Shown here: positions 1 through 12,200 of the stretch, one piece after another
Numbering within the stretch: position 1 is the first letter of the stretch
Layout: each line of letters opens with the position of its first letter
Source: Unio delphinus
Lineage: Eukaryota; Mollusca; Bivalvia; Unionida; Unionidae
NCBI GenBank assembly: GCA_029339505.1
Contig: JAQISU010000098.1
Span: forward strand, 1,373,501-1,437,500
Reading direction: 5' to 3'
Length of the DNA stretch: 64,000 nt
Notes under the pieces: generated by a model
What the model saw: the letters and a program-made list of their open reading frames with translations, nothing else
Database searches by the model: none
Told to the model about the DNA's origin: nothing
Program-made: the position numbers and the translations under genes

Positions 1-405
1 ACATAAATAAATATTGTCTGTTCTCTCCTCACTAAGCCATACAGATGCTTTCAATAGAATTTGAGGAAAAGTAGAACAAGGTTTGCTATAAATAGAACAT
101 GTTACTGTAGGAAAGTACAAGTCCACGTACAAGCGTACTCGTATATTGTAGTTATGTAAAGCAGTCTTTTCTAAAATATGGTCTGTGGGATTAATGAAAT
201 GTTAATATAAACAAGATTTTTGGAAGGTGGATATACCGAAAAAGAGTAAACCATATATGTTTACACGTAACGTGTAATTTAGTGGGAAAAATATTTTTTG
301 CTTAAGGGTTGTACATGTCTTTCATGTTCTAATGAGTACCCGGGTACCCGTTAAACGGCGCAATGGGTACTCGGGTAAGTTTTCCATGGTTTTTGACAGC
401 CCTAG
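1..405. repeat. Dispersed repeat (copy 1) and hAT-type terminus
   Basis: Bases 16-290 match 16827-17110 in the same orientation (shared words TCTGTTCTCTCC, ACTAAGCCATACAG, GGAAGGTGGATATAC). Bases 335-405 contain GAGTACCCGGGTACCCG, the inverted word GGGTACTCGGG, and end in TTTTTGACAGCCCTAG, which read in reverse resembles a hAT terminus. The left limit is outside the window. I see nothing coding. Confidence 0.5.
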
Positions 406-1260
406 TTATCTGCACATGAATGAAACAATGCCTAACCTTTATTAGACAAGATCATGTGGGGTTTTTTTTACACAAGAGCTGTTTCACTAACATATACTTG
501 GGAAATACAAAGAGGTCATCTACAGAAGAATAGAAACCTGCCACAAAATTTCATTGGCTAAGCAAGCAGTTTATTGGCATAATGATGCTGACAAAGGGTT
601 TGCAATAAAACAGTTCAAATCCCAAAGTAAACAAAGAAATTACTTGTGAAAACTAAAACAATAATAACATGAAATCTAATAAGTCTAGCGTGAGAGAGAG
701 AGAAGATAAATGACAATGGATTTCTTTTGTCTATGTCAAGTATATTTATCCATAACTGACCTTATAAGGTTCCCAGAAAAGATGGAATGATAGATCGTAC
801 CACAGCATGATAAGCCTACTGCATGTAATTGGGAAATACAAATAACTTGGACCAAATAATTATTGTGTTTGTATTTCCAACATTTATTGCGATGCATTTT
901 GTTGAAATAAATGAATCGGGGGAGGGGGGGGGGGGGTCAGCCCATGAGCCATATCCAGTCCACCACCTCTTTTTGTATGGTCCGTGAACTATGAATGGAT
1001 TTTACATCTTCAAATTCGTTAAAAGTACATGCTATAATGGAAAGGCTGACCACAGAGTTTTATGATCAAGTTGGAACTGAGGAGGTGCAAGAAAGGATGT
1101 ATGGGGCACTACTGTAGCTTCACATTCACATGCTAATTGGTGGTGGCCTCTATTGTGACATTGTTGACACCATAGTTATAATTCTGCAGATTTTCTGGTG
1201 CCATGTGTTCGCTGTTATGCGACATTTTGTTCTCATTTTATTACCCATGCATATCCATCA
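406..1260. other. No gene seen
   Basis: AT-rich sequence with a G homopolymer-rich tract near 919-937 and no supported feature. It should belong to a NUDCD3 intron or downstream exon interval. Confidence 0.4.
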
Positions 1261-1261
1261 T

Positions 1262-2130
1262 ATTGCTGTCAAAACCAGAAAAGAAGAGAAAAGTGGACTT
1301 TCATTGTCGTGGTTTTAAGGCAGAATGGAGTGTGAATTACTTTGTTACAGAATTAGATGACAAAGCATTGTTCTTATTGTGCAATGACACTATAGATGTA
1401 CTAAAAGAGTTCAATATTTGGCCAAAGCACTCAAAACAATTTTTTCAACTCACAGGAAAGCAATGATCGGAAAAATTGGAAACTTTAAAACAGAATATTT
1501 CATCACAACACAGCTTCTTCATGAAAATGAGGCTGTAACTAAAGTAAGTTTACGAGTAGCTCACTTGTTAGCTAAGGAAGGAAAGCTGTTTACTAATGGT
1601 GAGTTAATTATATCATGTTTGACTGTAGCAGCTGAAGAAATATGTCCAGGGAACATGGATTTATTTAAATCTATCAGCCATTCGACAAGAACAGTTGCTC
1701 GAAGAGTTGATGAAATTGGGACCAACATCATTAGCCAATTAAATAACAAGAGAAATGATTTCAAGTGGTTTCCTTGGCTCTTGGCGAGTCAACAGACATT
1801 GATATTGCTCAGTTGCTGCTGTTTATTCGTGGAGTCAATGCTGAGTTTGAAGTGACTGAAGAATTAGCTTCTATGAATAATCTGCATGGAACAACTACTG
1901 GTAAAAATATTTTCAAGGAAGTTGAGAAAACGTTAACAAAGTACAATCTAAATGGAATCAGCTAAAATGATGGTGGTAAAAATATTTGTGGAAAAGGGAA
2001 GGACTTAGTTGGAAATTATTACAATGCTTGTGAAAATAAAGGTGTTCAAAGCCTATGGTTATTCATTGGATTATTCACCAGCAGGTACTTTGTGAGAAAT
2101 ATTTGATGAACAGATAGTTATTGTTGGTTC
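1262..2130 (+). pseudogene. hAT transposase-derived pseudogene (GTF2IRD2/ZBED-like)
   Basis: Fragments in shifting frames follow the order of hAT-derived GTF2IRD2/SCAND3-like proteins: KKRKVDFHCRGFKAEW (N-terminal region), CNDTIDVLKEFNI, then VSLRVAHLLAKEGKLFTNGE, CLTVAAEEICPG, SISHSTRTVARRVDEIG, a degraded LALGESTDI.DIAQLLLFIRG, and VTEELASMNNLHGTTTG. At least three frameshifts and later stops break it, and the C-terminal dimerisation domain is not seen. I infer a dead transposon or retrocopy in the NUDCD3 region. No terminal inverted repeats were located. Confidence 0.75.
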
Positions 2131-2972
2131 ATTAGTGACAGTAAGCTGTTCTTAGAAGGAACCATGTTGTGTCATTAGAATGACTGAACAATCAGAACAG
2201 AATCACATGTAGTTCAGATCTATGAATATCAAATTTATCTCAAACAGTCTATGTGCTGAAGAGTGTTATCATAAATTGAAAAACATGTACAAGATCTGCT
2301 TCAATGAGAAAGATGATGGTTCAAACTGAGATGTGTCTGGTTATATCAAAACCAGAAGAGATTCCATTGATAATGAATCAGCCAGGTCACTGAGCTGGCC
2401 AGTAATATATCAGACTGTATCCTGCATGTTATCAGAAATACCCATGAAAGTACTCCTCTATCCTTCCCCCCTTGAAGAGGTGAATCATCACAATCAAAAT
2501 GTCCATTATTATCTTGGCCACGTTTCCATGGATATGTTCTATCCACATGTGGAAAGCATTCTCTAAAAGAATCTATATACCACTGACCATCACTAATGAT
2601 TAAGAGAAAGCATGGAGAAGGAAAAACTCTGTTCTTCTCTGTCCTCTCCTTGCCTGCCTGCCAAAATTTGGATATAATCAGCATTGTTGTTTACCACCCA
2701 TGTTAATTCCCTTGAGACCAATTCTCATGAATATTCCCTAACAGGAACACAACAAGATTCTACTTAAAGATAAAGGGCAATTTTTCCATATCTTGCTTCC
2801 TCAACTCATCAATCTGATGCCCAAACTTAAGTCAGGAACCAAAACGGCAGGAAGCACATAGGAAAACAGTAAAGAGCGTTAGTGGCCTTTTCAGCTAGAT
2901 GAAACAAATTATCAGATGACATAAGTCTTTCACTGCATACATTGTTAACAAGTATATAAAAAAATAATTCAC
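2131..2972. other. No supported gene
   Basis: A 112-codon minus-strand ORF (2346-2684) is present but has no recognised motif and no splice context linking it to NUDCD3. The rest is AT-rich intronic sequence. Confidence 0.3.
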
Positions 2973-3237
2973 TTTTTAAGTTTTGCCTCTTCTTCTGTCA
3001 TTGGTTTTTCATCTGTTTTGAGTTCTGATTTATCTGTATGTGCATTTGTCTGGATCTTATCTGTAGATAGAATTCCCATGGGATCCTCTGATTCATTCTT
3101 GCTAGATTCTGAGATGGTGTGGTCAGATGGGGCTTCCTTGTCTTTTGTATTATCAGCAGCAATTGTATTTTCATCAAATGGACTTCCATCAGCTTTAGTT
3201 GACTGTGATTTATTCATTTTTGAAGCACCATCACTAA
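2973..3237 (-). CDS. NUDCD3: NUDCD3 coding exon 4 (acidic linker)
   Basis: This exon starts after a pyrimidine-rich acceptor (TTTTTACATTTAAG) and encodes about 88 residues of acidic, Ser/Thr/Lys-rich, probably disordered linker (for example DNTKDKEAPSDHTISESSKN). I end it at a GTGAAT donor at 2971-2972, because the frame otherwise stops right after KLKK, before any CS domain. The next exon was not found in 1-2970 and should lie outside the window. If the donor is not used, this would be a truncated 3' end. Confidence 0.75.
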
Positions 3238-6200
3238 CTTAAATGTAAAAAGAGTAAAACAAAACATCACTAAAGACAACGAACATTAAAGCATTAATTA
3301 ATAAAATCTTGCATGTGCAATGGGTTATATGCTGATATAAAAGGGAGGCAAGAGTACAAGGAATGAGTACATGTACAATTACGTTTAACCAAAATATGTT
3401 TAATGAATGTTTTTATATACGGTCTATATGAAATAGAAGAACTTAAATTTTATAACTTTTGTTGAAAAGCGAATAAAACCTATAACAGAAACAAAACAAG
3501 AAGCTCACTGCTATGCTGTTCTAAATTGAGGATGGCTGGAACAGACCATGTTATTTCTGTATCTCAGGGCACATTGTTCAAACAAGACTAGAAAAAGTTA
3601 CTATCCAACAGCTATGAGCAAGTAACACAATTTTCTGAGCAAGTTCCTTCCTCTTACTTTGCCTATAAAAAGCATGAAGGAAAATTTATAACGTAGTACA
3701 ACTTTCATACTAGTTTGGACAGCATAAAAAATTCTAAATGGAAAAGGAGCCTTGTATTTTTATTGCTATTATAAACCTAAAGCCCTTTAGATCAATGAGA
3801 AAATGTCAAAGTTTGAAGTTGTATAACCTTTTCTTGGAGGTTCAGACTCAGTAACTTTCTTTCTTTGTTTCTGTACAGGTTTTATTTTTTCATCTTCATG
3901 TGCATTTTGTGCATACTGCTGGAATGCCTGCAAAAAAGTTCAATTAAAAACTAAATACAATTTACTCTTGAAAAGAAGAAAAATGGATGTAGAGTGCATA
4001 GCAAGAAGCTACCAAGATTATTCAAATTAATAAGATCCACAACAATGAAACTGTGTCACGATTGCAGATTTCTGTGTCAGTGGAAAGTAGTGTGATGTTC
4101 ATTTTCTGTGCAACAATCATGAAGTATTATTATTATTTAGAATTCTAAATTTATGAAATTGCTATATATATTTCAGACATTTTTTTCATTAAGAAAAGCA
4201 AGCATATTAATATTACACCAGGTTATATTCCCAGGTCTTAGCAGAGCACACAATTTGATATTACTACTTGTCCACCTCAATAAAATTATAATGTGAAAAT
4301 TATAATCTGACCATAAATTTCTTGCTGTTTAAAAAAGAAAACAAATTAAATTTGTGGGATTCCTGTTGTCATGGTTTCCAATAGTGGGCCAGACCATGAA
4401 GTTCAAGTGCTAACGACTTATCAACCAAGTAAACACTCACCCCTCCCTCCACATCATATGCAACAAAAAAAAATCCCATTACATTGTTTTAATAACACTA
4501 CTATCCAAAGTGTAAAAAATGTGGAATTGGTATAAGTACATGTAAGATGAGGAACATTGAAATTAACTGGTTGTTTAAAACTTAATTTGAATGCAAGATT
4601 TAATGAACAAAAAAATTTGTGTAAGAATTTAATGACTCTGCCTATGTACAGTACAATAATAAAAGCAGATGCTGCTATAATTCCCAAACCATACAAGAGT
4701 CCCATTTTTAAATTCATACTAACTGCTAACTTAATAATTAACAGATTAGCATTGCTTTCTGGATGTCCATTTCAATCAGGTCTATCTGAAGTGCTACTCT
4801 TGTCATGATAGGCCACTTTTGTAAATTAATTGTAGATTTTTTCAGATCAGCTGAGACTTGATATGAATGTACATCTCTATTGTCCACCAGTTCATTTGAC
4901 TCATCAATCAACTGTGCTGAATAATACCCAATTAAGTCATGTTTTGTAACAAAATATACTGCACCAATCACAATACATGCATTTCCTAACACTGCCATTC
5001 ACCTGAACTTTAAAAATTCAGTTTTGTTCAGAAATGTCAATTTTTATTTATTGATCCAAACCACAAAATTTGAAAGCTGTGAAAATAAAGTATTTTACAA
5101 TATCAGTTTGAGTAGATGAGTCAATCTTTTTATCTGTAATTTTTGTATTCGAATTTACATCCCAATTTTTTTTTATACATGTCAACCCTGAATTTCCTTG
5201 AAGATCTATTTACAAGCCTTTTTGTGTGACAAAGTAGGAAAATGTATACAGAATTACAAACAGATGCACCCCATCATATGTAACTATTAATACTGCTTCT
5301 AAAAATAAGAAAGAGGACAGAGAGAAAGGTAATTACATTGAGAAGAATCTTCTTTGCAACTCCTGGAGGAAATCCTAGCTTTGAGTCCTTGCTCTCCATG
5401 ATTTGAAAAAAATCGGTCCTGCAAGAAATATATAATATTTAAGAAATATGTTAAGTAGGGATTGTGAAAACTCCCAAGTGAAATACACATGACAATTTCC
5501 TGCTGGAATTACCCATTTGTAATCAAAAACATATTACTCTTGATAAAATTACATACAATGAGCCAGTTAATAACTGTTGATTACTAGCAATGTCATTCAC
5601 ACATTGTGTGACAAGTGATCATTGTAATCAACATCCATGAAACTTGGCTTCTGTTATGAGGTGTGCTGTCGCCATAGACATTGTTATTGTCTGCAGCATT
5701 TGACAGAATAGACCATGATATAATACTTCACCGTATCCAGCATGTATCAGGCATTAAGAATATAGCCTTATAGTAGTTCAAGTCCTAATTAGTCAACAGG
5801 ATACAAATTGTATTTGCAAATGGAATACATTACAGCCCAGTTGATATATTGTTACGTGCTTAGGCTCGAATAAGCAGCAACACAGAAAGAGTGAAAACTA
5901 ACAAGCTTGTAAAACTTTAACAATGATTTATTGAGTACAATTATTTAAATAAAACAATTGAACTTACAGTTTTAGAGAATCAAATCCAACAAATTTAGAA
6001 TTCACAAAATAATCCACTAATGGAATTGCAAGTCCTAATAAATAAATGTTCTAATAGTTCCAGGTTCGAATCTTGATGATGTAATCCAAAATGGCTGACA
6101 ATGTCACGTGGTACAGTTCTTGTTTTTAATCATCCAATTGAATATCATAAACATATGTCCTTTTTCCAGATAATTTCTTCTTTTCCAACGAATTGACACA

Positions 6201-9200
6201 AGTCCAGAATAATTTAACTCAAACAGATAATACACAACTTATCTTAAAGCCCAAACATCTACTACTGTCAGCTTCTAAAATACAGCTATATATATTGTTT
6301 TTCTGAAGTAAACAAGTGATCAGCGCTTTTCTAGAAATTGATAGAAGGTCATGGAAGGTCACTGCCTTCCCTAAAAATCACATACTCTAGATTTTCTTAC
6401 CCCTAAGAACTAAAAATAGAATGTTGTCCCTAAAATTAACCAATGAAATTGAAGACCTGTTGACAATGTTCAAAGCAAGGTCAGGAACTAGACCACTGTA
6501 AGCCAAGGTCAGCCTGTTTATCAGTAAAGTCCAGGTCAAATGAATTTTCTAGAAAAAATCTCCCAATTAATGGATAATAACCCTAAATGATAATTTTAGA
6601 TTTAATAATTAAAAATAAATAAAATTAAATCCAATAGCCGTAACACCTTCCCCCATAAAATAAAAAGAAAGGTTTATATGATAAAACTTTCTTTTTATCA
6701 CAAACCAATTTACATCTGAAATTAAAAATTATACAATATAATGAATTATACACGGGAAAGAGTGTCTGCAAATTATATTATCAAGAAATAGCCTTAACCT
6801 TTTAACTTGTCCATGTCCTACAAAATGTCCTAGGAAAAGCACACAAGCACAGCAGAACTCACTTTTAGACAAATTAATTGTCAAACATACATTAGTGAGT
6901 CTGTTAAAGAATTATCGAATTGTTGCTAGATGTACTCTCCAGGTGTCGTTGTAGATGATGACATCACAAATCTCTAGACCAGTGATGAACATTTTGACGA
7001 GACGTTGAAATGGACTTTATTTATATTGCTAGAGTCCTTTTTGGAGTCGCAATGTTGAGTTTCCCTTTGCTTTTTCCGTAGTGGAATCTGTCAAAATCCT
7101 TTCACATGGTCAGAATTTGGTGACGTACTTGGTATTCCCGATTTTATCAATAGAATAGTCAATTCTTGTTAATGGGAATGAATCTGTTTTTGTCACTCTG
7201 TTCACCTTCCTATAATCAGTACACATACGGAGAGTTTTATCCGGTTTAGGAACAGTATGCATAGTGAACTCCAATCACTTTTACTGGCTTGATAAAATCA
7301 TTCTTCAGTAAATACTGAATTTCTTTTTTCAAATATTCCTGTCTGAGTGGACTCGTCCAGCATGGATGCTGTTTAGAATTTTCAATTTCAACGTCATGAA
7401 AATTTTGTTTGTCCTTGTAAGAATATCTGGACATAAGTGCTCATATAATAATAACTTTCAGTTCATTTCTTTCTTGCACTTGCAACTGTGAAAGTTTCTG
7501 GTCTAAATTTTTTTACAATTTCTAAATTCCAACAATTCGTAGCTCCAATATCAGTCGAATCCTGATGATATTCCTTCACTAAGAGGGACTGGTAGAACTA
7601 AATTAATTACATATTTAACATGGCTATCTCTTTCAATATACTGGTACTCCTATAATTAATTTAGATCCCAGGAGCACTAATACTATAATTTAACTAATTC
7701 ATTTTCTTCTTAACTTTGTAAGGGCCGTAATATCTAATTTGAAGTAAAGTAAGAAGAATGAATAAGAGTAACACAACTCCATTATCAGACTCAAAAGTTC
7801 TCTCCCTTGTATTTCTTTCAAACCTTAGCTTCATTTTTAACTTTAATTGATTACTTGACTTGGTCTTAGATAAGGAATCCACACAATCTACCATAATTCC
7901 ACTGAATGTTTCATCAAACGTAGGAATAGGTTGCAGATGAGCCTTACGTATCTTCTGATTGGGTTTTCCTACCATTTGACAAGCATGACAAGATCTACAA
8001 TATTTGACAACATCACTTTTGATGTCTGGCCAATAGAAACGAGTCAAGATCTTGTGATACATTTTATTAATCCCTAAATGACCAGCCAAAGGAGTTTCAT
8101 GGGTCAGATTAAGTATTCCCTGTCTGTAAGGTTTTGGAACTACTATTTGATAGTTCACTGACCATTCATCACCAGCAGGTACCTCGGGAGGTCTCCATTT
8201 TCTCATAAGAATTCCATTTTTAATGAAATAACAGACAGGAACTTCAGTCTCATTTATGACCCTTTGAAACAAACAGGAGATCTCAGGATCTTTTTCCTGT
8301 TCAACGACAAGTGACTGTCGTTTATCACCCTGATTAAGAGAATGAGTTATTAAAAGATGATCACTATGATCAATACCTTCTGATTGATCTAAACCAAGAG
8401 TAAACGTGATCTCATCAAAAACCTGACCTATACAAGTGCCAGTTGAAGGAATGCTGCCTTCTGTAACATCACTCTCAAAATCATCACCCTGATTAAAATA
8501 AAGAGAATGAGTTGTCAAAAGAGGATCACTATGATCAATACTTTCTGATTGATCTAAACCAAGAGTAAAAGTGACCTCATCAAAAACCTGACCTTTACAA
8601 GCGTCAGTTGAAGGTATACTGGCTTTTTCAACATAAGCCTGACCCACGCAGGTATCAGATAAGGGAATGTTGCCCTCAATAACATAAGCCTGACCCATGC
8701 ATTTGTCAACGAAGGGAATACTGCCCTTTTCAACTTCATTCTCAAGAGCTTTCTTTACCATAGCTCTAGTAACTGTACAAGCTTGAAATATATCAGGGAT
8801 TTCTTTTTCAATTAGATCAACTTTCTGATCCAAATTAGGCTTGTCAGTCACAAGTGGATTAACCACAACCATGGCTCCAGCTAAGTCGTTGCCTAGCAAT
8901 AAATCTATTCCCTCAACAGGTAAAACCGAGACTGTTCCGATTGTCACAGGTCCTGACACTAAGTCTGATGACAAATTTACACAATGGAGAGGAACATTAA
9001 CAAAGCAGCACTCTAACCCCTGAATAAGAACACTTTCATTAGAAGAAGACTTCTCAGATAAAGGCAAAGTACCTGATAATAAAAGACTCTGAGAGGCTCC
9101 TGTGTCCCTTAAAATTTTAATAGGGGTGGGATTGGCTGAATCACCCAAAAGTGATACAGAACCCTTCGATATGAATGGTTCATAATTCTCCATATCAAAA

Positions 9201-12200
9201 TCAGACTGGGATTTATTAGACCCAACAAATGTATTGCTTTCAATACATGACTGTGACCTTGACCTCTTGTAAATAAGAGCATTTGGAACAGGTCTATCTT
9301 GATTGTGTTGCCTATTTTTCAATTTGTAGCAATCAGAAATAATGTGTCCTTTTTTCTTGCAAAAGTTACATGTCGGAAGAGACAAGGATCTAGAATCAAA
9401 CTTCTCTGAAGTCTGATTTTTGAAAGTTGTGTTAGTTTGAGTTTTAGAAGGGCTTGAATTAGGCGGAAATTCTTTTCTGCCAGAAAAATGTTGAGTAGAA
9501 GTCTTGTTAACAAAAGGAACTTTATGTGTCAAAGAATATTCGTCAGCAGCTCGAGCAGCATTTTCCAAGGTTTCAATCTGATGCTCCTCAAGATAAGTTT
9601 TAACATCACTATGGACACAGTTTTTGAACTCTTCAATTAATATAATTTGCTTGAGATTTTGATAATCTTGCTCGACTTTCTTGGCCAAACACCATCTATC
9701 AAACAACTGCTCTTTTTGTCTAGCAAATTCGACATGAGTTTGTCCAGCTTCTTTTCTGTAATTTCTAAATTTTTGCCTATAAGCTTCAGGAACTAACTCA
9801 TAACCTCTTAAAATGCATTCTTTAACTACGTCATAATCACCACTTTGCTGAACAGACAGTGAAGTGTAAATCTCATTAGCCTTACCAGTAATTACACATT
9901 GTAGTAACTGAGTCCAATTCTCTCTTGGCCACTTTAAATTTTCTGCCACTTTTTCAAAAAGAATAAAATATTTGTCTACTCCCTTCTCTTTGAAAGGGGG
10001 CACTAATCTAATATTCCTTGCTAAATCAAAATTTTGATTTGAAGTATGATGGTGATTCTCACTTGCCAGCTCTAATTCTTTCATTTTACACTGATATTCC
10101 CTTTCTTCCTTCTTTCTCTCTCGTTCAATTTGTTTTTCTTGTAACCTTTCCTGTCTCTCTCTCTCTCTCCTCTTTTTCAAATTGTAATTGTCTTTCTTTC
10201 TCCCTTTCCTGAAATTCCAATTTCTTAAACTCTAATTCAGATTGTAATTGTCTCTCTTTCTCCTCTCTCTCTCTATCAATCCGCATTTGCTCTTTTTGTA
10301 ATTCAATTTGTTTCTCTTTCTCCTCTTTCTCATATTGTAATTGCTTTTCTCTCTCCCTTTCCTGAAATTCTAACTTCTTCAACTCTAATTCCATCTTGAA
10401 TTTTAATTCTAATTCCTTTAATTTTATGTCAAAGTCTGATGCAGACTTACTGACCGGAATCAAAGCACTTTGTTCCAAAACATCCTGTTCTACCAAATAC
10501 TGGACCAAAATCTTTTTGATATCTTGTTTCGTTAAAGAAGCCTTCACTTCGGAAAGATCGTATTTCCTGGCAAGTTGAACCAACTCATCTTTTTTGAAAA
10601 GATCCAATTGCTCCTGGGTATGATTAGAAAGAAATATTTCTACCTTAGATGTCATTTTGATACAAGCGTGTTAGTCTCACTAAAGATTTAAATTTTTCAA
10701 AAACTTGGGGAAATTCAAATTTAAATTCAAATTTATCTCAAATCTCAATCTCAATCCCGGACGATAGCCACCAATTCTATGTTACGTGCTTAGGCTCGAA
10801 TAAGCAGCAACACAGAAAGAGTGAGAACTAACAAGCTTGTAAAACTTTAACAATGATTTATTGAGTACAATAATTTAAATAAAACAATTGAACTTACAGT
10901 TTTAGAGAATCAAATCCAACAAATTTAGAATTCACAAAATAATCCACTAATGGAATTGCAAGTCCTAATAAATAAATGTTCTAATAGTTCCAGGTTCGAA
11001 TCTTGACGATGTAATCCAAAATGGCTGACAATGTCACGTGGTACAGTTCTTGTTTTTAATCATCCAATTGAATATCATAAACATATGTCCTTTTTCCAGA
11101 TAATTCTTCTTTTCCAGCGAATTGACACAAGTCCAAAATAATTTAACTCAAACAGATAATACACAACTTATCTTAAAGCCCAAACATCTACTACTGTCAG
11201 CTTCTAAAATACAGCTATATATATTGTTTTTCTGAAGTAAACAAGTGATCAAGCGCTTTTCTAGAAATTGATAGAAGGTCATGGAAGGTCACTGCCTTCC
11301 CTAAAAATCACATACTCTAGATTTTCTTACCCCTAAGAACTAAAAATAGAATGTTGTCCCTAAAATTAACCAATGAAATTGAAGACCTGTTGACAATGTT
11401 CAAAGCAAGGTCAGGAACTAGACCACTGTAAGCCAAGGTCAGCCTGTTTATCAGTAAAGTCCAGGTCAAATGAATTTTCTAGAAAAAATCTCCCAATTAA
11501 TGGATAATAACCCTAAATGACAATTTTAGATTTAATAATTAAAAATAAATAAAATTAAATCCAATTACCGTAACAATATGTGGTGTTCCACAGGGGTGTG
11601 TTACCTGTTTTCTTCATTCTATACACTCAGCTGCTCTCAAGCGTCATAGATCATCACCCAGTGTCTCACCAATTGTACACTGATGACACCCAAATATAGA
11701 AGTCTAGCCACCCAACTGAAGTTGATGCTACCATCCATGGAGTAGAGAGGTGCATTTCTGATGTGAAATCATGGATGACATGTAACAAGTTGCAGATGAA
11801 TGATGATAAAACTGAGGCCATTCTGATCACAACACAAAGTCTTTCTGATTCACATCCTTTACCTCAGACAATAAATATCTGCAGCCCAACATTAAATTCA
11901 CGTTCAGTACAAAACCTAGGTGTTACCCTAGATAAGTTTCATCTTTCAGTTGATGCCACTAAAACACTTGTGTGTGTTCATTAGTACTTTCAAGACTGGA
12001 TTATTGGAACTCAATTCTGTCTGGGTCATCTCAATATCTGCAGTATTTTCTGGCCTGTAAGTCGATACTTTAATTTACTTGAAAGTCAGGTGTTTGTCTT
12101 ATACTCCAAAAGGACTTATATATGGATTGTGTCATTGAAATTGCATCAACTTATATATTGATGACAGTACCCAGTATGCTATCATAATTGCTCTAAATTC

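Larger units (their letters stand above)
5850..11575 (-). mobile_element. LTR retrotransposon copy A (Ty3-type, Gmr1-like order), non-autonomous
   Basis: A 5.7-kb element in minus orientation with two LTRs of 796 bp (TGTTAC...GTAACA), flanked by a 4-bp target duplication ATAT (5846-5849, 11576-11579). Inside, in element order, are gag, a CCHC knuckle, an aspartic protease, an integrase remnant and then a reverse transcriptase remnant. Integrase before RT is unusual for Ty3-type elements but is the order of the Gmr1-like group. The integrase core is deleted, RT is broken, and gag has a frameshift. LTRs differ at about ten positions by eye (roughly 98-99% identical), so the insertion is fairly recent. 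The host sequence is an L2-like LINE in NUDCD3 intron 1. Confidence 0.93.

Noticed and set aside
2969..3217. Independent small gene starting MNKSQSTKADG
   Set aside because: The same frame extends upstream to a splice acceptor and joins NUDCD3 exon 3 in phase, so it is an internal exon rather than a gene start.
4454..4717. Small membrane protein (hydrophobic GLLYGLGIIAASAFIIVLYI)
   Set aside because: No start context, no splice support and no recognised family; it lies in NUDCD3 intron 2 beside a transposase fragment, so I did not call a gene.
5299..5490. 63-codon minus-strand ORF starting MCISLGSFHN
   Set aside because: It overlaps NUDCD3 exon 2 in the wrong frame; the exon with its splice sites explains the sequence better.
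7246..7434. Independent host gene starting MSRYSYKDKQ
   Set aside because: It contains RT finger motifs and lies between the LTRs of element A.
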